A DNA stretch of 6,417 nt from Nitrososphaerota archaeon (GCA_016200035.1 JACQFM010000098.1:1-6417), one strand, 5' to 3'. Numbered from the stretch's first letter, positions 1 to 5,899 are shown. The notes: generated by a model not told the origin, from the letters alone. Numbers and translations are program-made.

Positions 1-609
1 AGTTATAGACTCCTTAAGTTCTGCTAACTTCTTATCATCAATCATAAAAGGTTTGGATTCTTCAAGTCCACTTTGAACAGTAAGTGTTTTCTTTGATGAC
101 TCCAATGTTACTGTTTGGCTCAATCCTGCAATTCCTCCAATTTTCGAAAATTTAAGTGAGAAATCCTCGTAGCTCCGTATTTTCGTATTCAGTAGGTTAA
201 TCGATATGGTTTCGCCTTTAAATTCGCCAGAGGTAACAGAGATAATTTCTTTCCTATTTTTCAAATCTATATCTAATCTAGCTTTATCTCCGACGCGAAT
301 GTCTGTACCTGTGACATCGCTGACCGTCGCATCATAACATATGTTTGATTCACTATGAAGACAATGATCATTTTCTGATAGTGCTAGTCTAACTACTACT
401 ACGCCACTATTGTTAGTGCTATGTATGATAGCTCCTTTTTTACCGTCAGTAATTATCCATACAATTTGACCTGCAAAAGTACTTGATTGGGCCACTCTTC
501 CTTTTCCATAAAATGAAATAGAATCAATGGTTGAAGTAGCAAAGCTATTTTTTATAGGAACCAAGATTATTAAAAAAAATATAGATAACAATTTAATTTG
601 TTGAAACAT
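1..609 (-). CDS. Secreted protein with emfourin-like segment, C-terminus beyond window
   Basis: An ATG-started frame stays open for 203 codons and runs off the left edge, so the C-terminus is missing. Residues 1-24 form a signal peptide: a short polar start, a hydrophobic core (LLSIFFLIILVPI) and a likely cleavage after NSFA. Residues about 28-140 look like beta-rich extracellular sequence, with two cysteines at 83 and 91 that could form a disulfide. Residues about 150-203 contain a KIGGIAGL motif, a strand rich in T/V/L, and then IDDKKLAELKESI. This order resembles the emfourin fold, known from inhibitors of protealysin-type (M4) metalloproteases, in which an SGGFAG-like loop is followed by strands and a helix. 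That assignment is inference from motif memory; the secreted nature is much firmer. The gene lies 47 bp downstream of dnaK on the same strand, but a TATA box at 640-645 suggests its own promoter. No Shine-Dalgarno sequence precedes the ATG. Confidence 0.75.
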   Translation of the reverse strand, partial: MFQQIKLLSIFFLIILVPIKNSFATSTIDSISFYGKGRVAQSSTFAGQIVWIITDGKKGAIIHSTNNSGVVVVRLALSENDHCLHSESNICYDATVSDVTGTDIRVGDKARLDIDLKNRKEIISVTSGEFKGETISINLLNTKIRSYEDFSLKFSKIGGIAGLSQTVTLESSKKTLTVQSGLEESKPFMIDDKKLAELKESIT

Positions 610-637
610 GATTCGAAAATATTTAGCTGAGTTGGGT

Positions 638-645
638 AGTATAAA
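638..645 (-). promoter_or_regulatory. TATA box of the secreted-protein gene
   Basis: On the minus strand the sequence reads GTTTATACTA, a good archaeal TATA box. Its centre is about 33 bp upstream of the ATG at 609, which places the expected transcription start about 7 nt before the ATG. This would give a very short leader and fits the absence of a ribosome binding site. It lies between dnaK and the secreted-protein gene, so the latter can be transcribed independently. Confidence 0.55.
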
Positions 646-656
646 CTATAGACGCA

Positions 657-2495
657 TTAAGTTTTACTTTGATTAGGACTCTGACCGTCACCTTGACCGC
701 TCTGAGATCCGTCTCCAGACTGTGATGTCGTTGCTGTGGCAGCTACTTTTTTGTAAAGTTCGGTGCTTATTTCATTAACAATTGTCTTTAATGTGTCCAG
801 CTTTGGTTTTATTTCGGCAGAACCTTTGTCAAGAACATCTTTTAACTCCTTTACCGCGTTGGTCACTTTGATACCTTGTTCTTGAGTTATCTTATCCTTG
901 AGATCCTGATTTATCAGCTTTTCAGTAGTATAGATGTAGCCTTCTGCTTCATTTTTGAGATCAATTTCTTCTTTCTTCTTGCGGTCTTGTTCTGCGTATA
1001 GTTCCGCGTCTTTTTTCATTTTCTCAATTTCTTCTTTTGTAAGTTTGGTACTAGCAGTCATAGTGATCTTTGCTTCTTTTTGTGTACCAAGATCTTTAGC
1101 TGTAACGTTAAGTATACCATTTGCGTCAAGGTCAAATTTGACTTCGATTTGTGGTACACCTCTGGGTGCAGGAGGTATTCCAGAAAGATTAAAGCTTCCC
1201 AGCGATACATTATCTGAAGCCATTGGTCTCTCACCTTGTACCACATGAATTGTAACAGCGGTTTGGTTGTCTGCGGCCGTTGTGAAAATTTTGCTTTTTG
1301 ACGTAGGGATAGTTGTATTTCTTTCTATTAATGGCTCACGTAATCCACCTAACACCTCTACTCCGAGAGTCAGAGGAGTAACATCAAGAAGAACAATATC
1401 GCTTGTTACTTCTCCGGCTATAATCCCAGCTTGTATTCCTGCACCTAACGCAACTGCCTCCATAGGGTCTACACCAGATTCGGGTTCTTTGCCCATCACA
1501 GAAGCAACGAATTTTCTCACTAGTGGTATTCTTGTTGGTCCTCCCACTAGAATAATTTTGGAAATGTCAACCGGAGAAAGTTTTGCATCTTCTAACGCCT
1601 TCGTAACTGAAGATCTACATCTTTCCACTATTGGGTTGATAAGTTCCTCAAGCTTAGCGCGGGTCAGTTTCATTTCAAGGTTTTTTGGTCCACTGTTTTG
1701 GTCATATGATACGAAGGGTAGATTGATGTCAGTTTCATATATGGAAGAAAGTTCTATCTTTGCCTTTTCTGCTGCTTCCCTAACTCTAACCATTGCTGTG
1801 CTATCTTTTGAGAGATCATTCCCTGTATTCTTTCTAAAGGTATCAACAATATAGTCTATCACTACCTTGTCCATATCAGTTCCCCCAAGCTGGGTATCAC
1901 CAGATGTACTCATCACCTCAAAAACACCACCTCCCATTTCCATTATGGTTACATCCAGTGTTCCACCGCCAAAATCAAACACCAAAATTTTCATGTCTTG
2001 TTTTGATTTATCAAGACCAAACGCAAGTGATGCTGCAGTAGGCTCATTGATTATTCTAACAACTTCAAGGCCAGCAATTTGACCCGCATCTTTTGTTGCC
2101 TGTCTCTGATTATCATCAAAATACGCAGGAACTGTTATTACGGCTTTTTCAATTTTTTCGCCCACAAACGCTTCCGCATCTTTTTTTATTTTCTGTAAAA
2201 TAAATGCAGAAATTTGTTGTGGTTTGTACTCTTTACTGTCTACCCTGAAAACATAGTCGCTTCCCATCTTTCGCTTTGCAGCTATAATTGTGCCCATAGG
2301 ATTTGTGACAGCCTGCCTTCTGGCTGGTTCACCCACAAGAAGTTGATCGTTCTTACTAAAAGCTACCACAGATGGAAATGCCTTTCCTCCTATAGTCGTG
2401 CCTTCTGCTGCTGGAATGAGAGTTGGTTTTCCACCTAACATCACTGCTGCCGCAGAGTTACTTGTTCCAAGATCGATTCCTATAATTTTAGCCAT
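657..2495 (-). CDS. dnaK: Molecular chaperone DnaK (Hsp70)
   Basis: ATP-dependent cytosolic Hsp70 that binds exposed hydrophobic segments of unfolded proteins and works with GrpE and a J-protein. The 612-residue product has the ATPase phosphate-1 motif IGIDLGTSNS (5-14), the segment INEPTAASLAFGLD (149-162), phosphate-2 motif LVFDFGGGTLDVTI (171-184), adenosine motif ILVGGPTRIPLV (315-326), and the interdomain linker DIVLLDVTPLTLGV (366-379). The substrate-binding beta domain and helical lid follow, ending in a low-complexity S/G/Q tail (about 589-612) instead of the bacterial EEVD-like end. The stretch after AAKRKMG (73-79) is short: it lacks the roughly 23-25 residue insert of proteobacterial DnaK, as in archaeal and Gram-positive forms. 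I prefer the ATG at 2495 because it yields MAKIIGIDLG and sits 5 nt after AGGTGA; an in-frame GTG at 2504 would add three residues but overlaps that ribosome binding site. The start overlaps the end of grpE by 8 bases. Stop is TAA. Confidence 0.97.
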   Translation of the reverse strand: MAKIIGIDLGTSNSAAAVMLGGKPTLIPAAEGTTIGGKAFPSVVAFSKNDQLLVGEPARRQAVTNPMGTIIAAKRKMGSDYVFRVDSKEYKPQQISAFILQKIKKDAEAFVGEKIEKAVITVPAYFDDNQRQATKDAGQIAGLEVVRIINEPTAASLAFGLDKSKQDMKILVFDFGGGTLDVTIMEMGGGVFEVMSTSGDTQLGGTDMDKVVIDYIVDTFRKNTGNDLSKDSTAMVRVREAAEKAKIELSSIYETDINLPFVSYDQNSGPKNLEMKLTRAKLEELINPIVERCRSSVTKALEDAKLSPVDISKIILVGGPTRIPLVRKFVASVMGKEPESGVDPMEAVALGAGIQAGIIAGEVTSDIVLLDVTPLTLGVEVLGGLREPLIERNTTIPTSKSKIFTTAADNQTAVTIHVVQGERPMASDNVSLGSFNLSGIPPAPRGVPQIEVKFDLDANGILNVTAKDLGTQKEAKITMTASTKLTKEEIEKMKKDAELYAEQDRKKKEEIDLKNEAEGYIYTTEKLINQDLKDKITQEQGIKVTNAVKELKDVLDKGSAEIKPKLDTLKTIVNEISTELYKKVAATATTSQSGDGSQSGQGDGQSPNQSKT

Positions 2496-3099
2496 TACTT
2501 TCACCTAAATCGTTTTTTGTCTTTTTTGATATTTCTACTAAACTAGGTCTAATTACTCGGTTACGGAAAATATATCCCTTACGAATTTCGCAGGTAATTG
2601 TATTGCTGTCTAGTGTCGGATCTTCCTTTACAGATATAGCCTCATGAAGTTTTGGATCAAAAATTTCTCCTGTTGCATCAATTGGAGTTACTTCATATTC
2701 TGATAGAAGTAAGTTCATATTCTTTAAAATCGCATCCAATCCTTCCGTGTTTACATTTTGTTTGGTAAGTGCTTCCTTTGCTCGCACAAAGTCATCGTAT
2801 ATTGATAAAAACTTGAGCACAATGCCCTCCATTACTGAATTCACACGGTTTTGAACATCTGACTCACTTCTTTTTTTCATATTTTCAAAATCTGCAAGAA
2901 GATATCGGAGTTTTTTTTCATATAATGCAACATTTTCTTGCTCTTTTTCAAGTCGAGACTTTAATTCATCAACTGTTAATTTTTCCCTCATTTCGTCCTC
3001 AGTCTCTATTTGTACCTCTGTTTTTGGGCTCTCTTCTTCAGACAAACTAAAGTGGTTGATATATTCGGCTAATTTTACTTTTATTGTAGGATCTCGCAC
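2488..3099 (-). CDS. grpE: Nucleotide exchange factor GrpE
   Basis: GrpE dimer that releases ADP from DnaK and so resets its substrate cycle. The 203-residue frame has an acidic, poorly conserved N-terminus (about 15-37), a long charged coiled coil containing YLLADFENMKKRSESD (66-81), and a helical segment ending LLLSEYEVTPID (130-141). The C-terminal beta domain follows: GEIFDPKLHEAI (144-155) and GYIFRNRVIRPSLVEIS (175-191), the family signature region. The start is uncertain. A GTG at 3099 gives the full length, overlaps the upstream gene by 19 bases and has no Shine-Dalgarno sequence, although a TATA-like TATTATAA lies at 3119-3126. An in-frame ATG at 2991 (167 residues) is preceded by GAGG with a 5-nt gap and would keep the whole coiled coil and beta domain. 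I keep the longer form because its acidic N-terminus is typical of GrpE. It overlaps dnaK by 8 bases, as expected for a functional pair. Confidence 0.93.
   Translation of the reverse strand: MRDPTIKVKLAEYINHFSLSEEESPKTEVQIETEDEMREKLTVDELKSRLEKEQENVALYEKKLRYLLADFENMKKRSESDVQNRVNSVMEGIVLKFLSIYDDFVRAKEALTKQNVNTEGLDAILKNMNLLLSEYEVTPIDATGEIFDPKLHEAISVKEDPTLDSNTITCEIRKGYIFRNRVIRPSLVEISKKTKNDLGESNG
2501..2506 (-). promoter_or_regulatory. Shine-Dalgarno site of dnaK
   Basis: AGGTGA on the minus strand lies inside the last codons of grpE and ends 5 nt before the dnaK ATG at 2495. It matches the anti-Shine-Dalgarno complement GGAGGTGA. It decides between the two possible dnaK starts, since the upstream GTG (2504) would lie within the site itself. 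Its location inside grpE favours coupled translation. Confidence 0.6.
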
Positions 3100-4217
3100 A
3101 ATGGATTTGTTTTTATTGTTATAATATCGGTTCCCTTGCCACTTTTACTTATCTTTTCATAATCGGCCTTTGAACATGCGACAACAATTGTGGTTTTATC
3201 GCTATGAAAGAGATCAAAAGTAGGACCTTGATGTATTTCAACATCTCCAATGTAATCACGTAATTTTGTGACAAGAGAATTGAGCATGTCAACTTTATCA
3301 CCTCGCATTTCATATGAATCAAGCGTCCAAAGTAAAACGACCTTTGTCCTACTAGCTTTCAATTCATTTTTTTTAAGGGTTGAACGAATTTCATCAATGA
3401 GGCGTTTGATATATCCCTCTATTCCCTTTATACTTCCATTGACTAGATACATCATAGTACCCGCTCCTTCAAGCGAAGACCCTAGTGACCTTAAGTCATA
3501 TAGGCCACTTGTCATGTCATCTAGGAATAGATTTTTGAATTCGGTGAACATGAGATCGGCTCTCGTACCGGCGTCTTGAGCAAACTTACAAACCTCAAGG
3601 ATACTAGAAAGACCAGAAAATTGAGAGAGAATCTTTATGGCATGAAACAATTCAGATGAAGAAATTGCAACAAATTTTTTCTCTTTTTTGTCACTTGTTA
3701 GTAACTTGCCCAAGTTTTCGTCCGACTTGCCATTAAATGAACCAATAATTTCAGGGGCTTGATTTTTTGCGAGTGGGTAATAAAAATATGATACAGTCTT
3801 TCCAACCTCAAGACCAGTTATGTGTTCCAAAAGAGAGATGTTTTCATTATTTCCCCCTACTCCAGTTGGAAGATTGTAAATCACAGAACCACCCTTTTTT
3901 ACAGCTGCGGTTGCATCCTTGAATTTTGAGTGAATTTCCATTTTTGTCTCTTGCCCCGTCTTCCTAATTCTTGGTGCAAAGAAAAGGTATTGAGAGCGTG
4001 AGATTGCAACATCAATTGGTTCAACACCAAGTAGTGGTTCATCTTCTTTTAACGAAGCAACGTCAGGATAGGTCTTTGCAATTTCCGATTTGAGTGATAT
4101 TGCCATGTGTGCAGATTCATCTACAATAAAAACGTCTGCACCCTTAATTGCCATTTGACATGCAATACCATATCCTTCTGTGCTGAGACCATAAACAACG
4201 ACTTTTGCCCCTCCCAA
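3081..4217 (-). CDS. Degenerate nucleotide-sugar-dehydrogenase-like Rossmann protein, first gene of the grpE-dnaK cluster
   Basis: I do not recognise a named family. The 378-residue product starts with a Rossmann strand and glycine-rich turn, KVVVYGLSTEGYGIACQMA (5-23), with an acidic residue after strand 2 (VFIVDE, 29-34). Residues 70-147 follow the UDP-glucose/GDP-mannose dehydrogenase pattern, including KKGGSVIYNLPTGVGG (107-122) where KSTVPVGTT is usual and SYFYYPLAKNQ (143-153) where a YxPE motif is usual. A helical middle region (187-225) matches the 6-phosphogluconate-dehydrogenase-like dimer domain, and residues 291-355 resemble the third domain. The catalytic lysine, asparagine and GFGGxCxxKD cysteine motif are not visible, so classical dehydrogenase activity is unlikely. 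The Hmd-type hydrogenase fold is an alternative, but its iron-ligand cysteine is also absent. The only canonical start is the TTG at 4217; an upstream stop at 4263-4265 and lack of ATG or GTG limit other choices. The 3' end overlaps the GTG of grpE by 19 bases. Confidence 0.7.
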   Translation of the reverse strand: MGGAKVVVYGLSTEGYGIACQMAIKGADVFIVDESAHMAISLKSEIAKTYPDVASLKEDEPLLGVEPIDVAISRSQYLFFAPRIRKTGQETKMEIHSKFKDATAAVKKGGSVIYNLPTGVGGNNENISLLEHITGLEVGKTVSYFYYPLAKNQAPEIIGSFNGKSDENLGKLLTSDKKEKKFVAISSSELFHAIKILSQFSGLSSILEVCKFAQDAGTRADLMFTEFKNLFLDDMTSGLYDLRSLGSSLEGAGTMMYLVNGSIKGIEGYIKRLIDEIRSTLKKNELKASRTKVVLLWTLDSYEMRGDKVDMLNSLVTKLRDYIGDVEIHQGPTFDLFHSDKTTIVVACSKADYEKISKSGKGTDIITIKTNPLCEILQ

Positions 4218-4258
4218 ATCAGTGCAGCTAGGCAGAAGGGCTAAGAAAAACTTTTTCC
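4218..4258. promoter_or_regulatory. Divergent promoter region between the dnaK cluster and the DUF354 gene
   Basis: Only 41 bp separate the two divergent starts, so both promoters must lie here or extend into the opposing coding sequence. I see no consensus TATA box. An A-rich/T-rich block (AAGAAAAACTTTTT, 4243-4256) is the only weak candidate for either direction. No heat-shock operator could be recognised. If the DUF354 protein starts at the TTG at 4283, the region grows to 65 bp. Confidence 0.35.
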
Positions 4259-5317
4259 ATGTTCAAATTCTATCAAAAATGTTTGAAAATCTGGTTTGAT
4301 ATACTTACTCCAAAACAACTTTTGTTTTTTGAGCCAATGATAAGAAAGTTACGAAAAAACAATCAAGTATTATGCACCTCAAGGAATTACCGTGAAGTAG
4401 TCAATCTTGCAAAAATCAGAGGAATAAATCTCTCAATTTTGGGTAAACATGGTGGGCCGAATAAAACAGATAAATTGAAAGCCAGTCTCAGTCGGATGCA
4501 TAAATTAGCTTACATAGCCAAAAAATTTGCACCTGAAATTACTGTAAGCTTTTGTTCTCCAGAGGCTGCAAGGATTTCTTATGGATTTGGGATAAAACAT
4601 GTTGCTTTTTCCGATTCTCCTCACGCAGAAGCTGTAATGAGGCTTTCAATACCGCTAGTCCAAAAGCTCCTCATACCTTGGATAATTCCATATAGAGAAT
4701 TCCAAAGATATGGCATAGCAAAAAAGGATATTATAAAATACAAGGCCATAGATGCAGCTGTAATAGTAAGAGAAACATCAAAAAAATACTCCAGAGATGA
4801 TTTTTCACTGACTAAAAAAAAGACAATCCTTGTAAGACCAGAAGAATCACAAGCGGCCTATATCTCTAAAGAAAGGGCAAAGACTACCAACATAATTCGT
4901 GAAATAATTAGAGAATTTTCTGATTATAATATTGTCATTTTAGGAAGATATTTATCGCAAATAAGAGCATTCAAAAAAGAATTTGGCAACAAAGCCATAG
5001 TCATGGATAAAGTGGTGGATGGAAAAAGTTTACTTGAGTTTACCGATTTTTTTATTGGTTCAGGAGGTACTATGACTGCTGAAGCAGCTTTGATGGGAAT
5101 TCCCACCATATCCTACAATGCCGTTCCCAACAATATTGAAGAATATCTTGCGAAAAAGGGCTTGCTAGTAAAAGAGAAAAACTCAATGCGAATTGCCAAG
5201 ATAATAAAACAAATTGCAAAGTCGGATAAGAACAAGATGAGAAGAAGAGCAAAAACAATTCTTAGTTCTATGGAAGATCCTTTCCCGAAACTTCTCTCAA
5301 CTATTAAGAGTCTTTAG
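4259..5317 (+). CDS. DUF354 family GT-B-fold protein (glycosyltransferase/epimerase-like)
   Basis: A member of the DUF354 family, widespread in archaea and related to the GT-B fold of UDP-GlcNAc 2-epimerases and MurG-type transferases; the reaction is not established. The diagnostic start is LKIWFDILTPKQLLFFEPMI (9-28), followed by a second strand with TSRNYREV (40-47), the conserved ILGKHGG (60-66), and SPEAARISYGFGIKHVAFSD (100-119). The C-terminal half has a strand-turn NIVILGRYL (224-232) and the GT-B donor-site-like GSGGTMTAEAALMGIPTISY (267-286). Length 352 is normal. No signal peptide or membrane helix is visible, so it is probably cytosolic. The ATG at 4259 adds eight residues before the family's usual MKIW start; the TTG at 4283 would begin exactly there, and neither has a clear ribosome binding site. 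It is divergent from the dehydrogenase-like gene, so a shared role in nucleotide-sugar chemistry is possible but unproven. Stop is TAG. Confidence 0.85.
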   Translation: MFKFYQKCLKIWFDILTPKQLLFFEPMIRKLRKNNQVLCTSRNYREVVNLAKIRGINLSILGKHGGPNKTDKLKASLSRMHKLAYIAKKFAPEITVSFCSPEAARISYGFGIKHVAFSDSPHAEAVMRLSIPLVQKLLIPWIIPYREFQRYGIAKKDIIKYKAIDAAVIVRETSKKYSRDDFSLTKKKTILVRPEESQAAYISKERAKTTNIIREIIREFSDYNIVILGRYLSQIRAFKKEFGNKAIVMDKVVDGKSLLEFTDFFIGSGGTMTAEAALMGIPTISYNAVPNNIEEYLAKKGLLVKEKNSMRIAKIIKQIAKSDKNKMRRRAKTILSSMEDPFPKLLSTIKSL

Positions 5318-5320
5318 AGC

Positions 5321-5340
5321 TTTTCTTATGCAAGTTTTTG
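5321..5340 (+). terminator. T-tract terminator after the DUF354 gene
   Basis: Immediately after the stop codon come two T-rich tracts, TTTTCTT and TTTTTG, separated by ATGCAAG. Archaeal RNA polymerase terminates on U-rich RNA without needing a hairpin, so this is a plausible terminator that would isolate the DUF354 gene from the tRNA downstream. Confidence 0.45.
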
Positions 5341-5387
5341 TTATATAAGAAAGCAAATTTTCTAACTCATCCTAGCACTAAATAACA

Positions 5388-5395
5388 TTATAAAG
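5388..5395 (+). promoter_or_regulatory. TATA box of tRNA-Gln
   Basis: TTATAAAG is a strong archaeal TATA element, preceded by A-rich AATAACA at the BRE position. Its centre (about 5391-5392) predicts transcription starting near 5417, about 7 nt upstream of the mature tRNA 5' end at 5424. The 106-bp stretch between the DUF354 stop and the tRNA otherwise holds only the terminator tract. Confidence 0.7.
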
Positions 5396-5423
5396 GAACC
5401 CAAATCAACATTCAACGCCCGGA

Positions 5424-5516
5424 AGCCCGGTAGAGGAAAAAAGATCCACCGAGTGTAGCGGTCAAGCATAGGGGCCTTTGGAGCCCTTGACCCCAGTTCG
5501 AATCTGGGCCGGGCTA
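5424..5516 (+). tRNA. tRNA-Gln (anticodon UUG) with a 20-nt intron at position 10/11
   Basis: Removal of 5434-5453 leaves a 73-nt cloverleaf. The acceptor stem is AGCCCGG (5424-5430) with CCGGGCT (5509-5515), 7 perfect pairs, discriminator A5516. T8 and A9 follow, then the D stem GTGT/GCAT (5433 plus 5454-5456; 5466-5469) with the GG of the D loop. The anticodon stem GGGGC/GCCCT (5471-5475, 5483-5487) closes loop CTTTGGA with anticodon TTG at 5478-5480. The variable loop is TGAC, and the T arm is CCCAG/CTGGG around TTCGAAT (5497-5503). CCA is not encoded. Acceptor and D halves are split by the intron, so scanners expecting a contiguous D arm or an intron only at 37/38 could miss or mis-bound this gene. 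It decodes CAA and, with modification or wobble, CAG. In archaea it is expected to be charged by glutamylation and transamidation. A TATA box lies upstream and a T-rich stretch follows. Confidence 0.93.
5434..5453 (+). other. Non-canonical tRNA-Gln intron with bulge-helix-bulge core
   Basis: The base-pairing defines the cut sites. Exon bases CGGT (5428-5431) pair with intron bases ACCG (5448-5451), giving the 4-bp central helix. The 5' bulge is AG|A (5432-5434) and the 3' bulge is AG|T (5452-5454), each 3 nt with cleavage after the second base. The inner helix is GGA (5435-5437) with TCC (5445-5447), closing a 7-nt A-rich loop. The outer helix is almost absent (one possible pair, C5427-G5455), so this is a relaxed motif of the kind cut by broad-specificity heteromeric splicing endonucleases. 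Sliding the boundary by one or two bases also gives a valid tRNA because AG is repeated at both ends, but only this register forms the 3-4-3 core. Confidence 0.85.
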
Positions 5517-5531
5517 CTTTATTTAAAAATT
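5517..5531. terminator. T/A-rich convergent terminator between tRNA-Gln and the small membrane protein gene
   Basis: The plus strand reads CTTTATTT directly after the tRNA, and the minus strand reads AATTTTTAAATAAAG directly at the stop of the converging gene. These short U-rich tracts could end transcription in both directions. There is no hairpin. Confidence 0.4.
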
Positions 5532-5763
5532 AGATGTAACTGGAAGGAAATGTTTTAAGATGAGGTAATAATGAAATTCCAATCACAAGCGGAATTAAAA
5601 GTATAGCAAGCGAAATTGCTGTCAATATGATACCAAGCCACAAACAGTTTTTTGCGCGTTTTGGATCATCGTCTTTGATAACAAAGTAGGCAATTACTCC
5701 TCCTATAATATTAAAGAAAATAGGTAAAAGAAACCAAAGGCTACTCCTCCTTCTAACTTCCAC
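5530..5763 (-). CDS. Small two-helix membrane protein, function unknown
   Basis: A 77-residue hypothetical protein. A basic N-terminus (MEVRRRSS) precedes transmembrane helix 1 (about residues 10-27, LWFLLPIFFNIIGGVIAYFV). A short charged loop KDDDPKRAKNC (30-40) follows, then helix 2 (about 41-66, ending in LLIPLVIGISLL) and a short tail. The pattern IGGVIAYF plus DDPKRAKNCLWLGI resembles a recurring small membrane domain that I associate with Nitrososphaerota genomes; no function is known to me. The positive-inside rule would put the RRR end inside, and the loop carries both charges, so topology is open. The start is GTG at 5763. No ATG lies in frame upstream before the stop at 5788-5790, and a TATA box sits at the distance expected for a leaderless transcript starting at this GTG. 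It converges with tRNA-Gln. Confidence 0.75.
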   Translation of the reverse strand: MEVRRRSSLWFLLPIFFNIIGGVIAYFVIKDDDPKRAKNCLWLGIILTAISLAILLIPLVIGISLLPHLKTFPSSYI

Positions 5764-5786
5764 AAATGAATTAGATAAATGCCAAA

Positions 5787-5792
5787 TTTAAA
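5787..5792 (-). promoter_or_regulatory. TATA box of the small membrane protein gene
   Basis: ATTTAAAT (core TTTAAA) is centred about 26-27 bp upstream of the GTG at 5763, the standard archaeal spacing to a transcription start. The transcript would begin at or next to the start codon. This supports both the GTG choice and leaderless translation. The rest of 5764-5931 shows no gene that I would defend. Confidence 0.6.
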
Positions 5793-5899
5793 TCAGATTA
5801 TTAATAAAATTGCCTTTTGACTAATATGATGACATATTTTCATGGAATTACATGCAACATAAGTAGCGTCCAATTAACGGCATTGATTTTACCAATAAC

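Noticed and set aside
1267..1854. 195-codon open frame on the plus strand, antisense to dnaK
   Set aside because: It is the complement of the conserved DnaK coding sequence; its translation shows no domain and is S/I/T-rich, as expected from reading a coding strand backwards. The same holds for the other plus-strand frames at 955-1248, 1867-2082 and 2214-2438.
3268..3579. 103-codon plus-strand frame inside the dehydrogenase-like gene
   Set aside because: It is antisense to a gene with a clear Rossmann fold pattern and has no promoter or recognisable domain.
4924..5258. Two minus-strand frames of 61-62 codons inside the DUF354 gene
   Set aside because: They are shadows of the conserved GT-B C-terminal region of DUF354.
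5416..5422. tRNA 5' end at the upstream GCCCGG copy
   Set aside because: That copy gives only six acceptor pairs and its CGGA does not complete the 4-bp splicing helix, whereas AGCCCGGT at 5424 gives seven pairs and the full bulge-helix-bulge core.
5743..5754. AGAAGGAGGAGT on the minus strand, a strong Shine-Dalgarno-like sequence
   Set aside because: It encodes the RRR of the small membrane protein and no in-frame start codon follows at a usable distance. The GTG with its TATA box explains the start better.
5826..5832. ATGATGA resembling a C box of a C/D guide RNA in the intergenic region
   Set aside because: No CTGA D box or C'/D' pair follows within the expected 50-70 nt on that strand.
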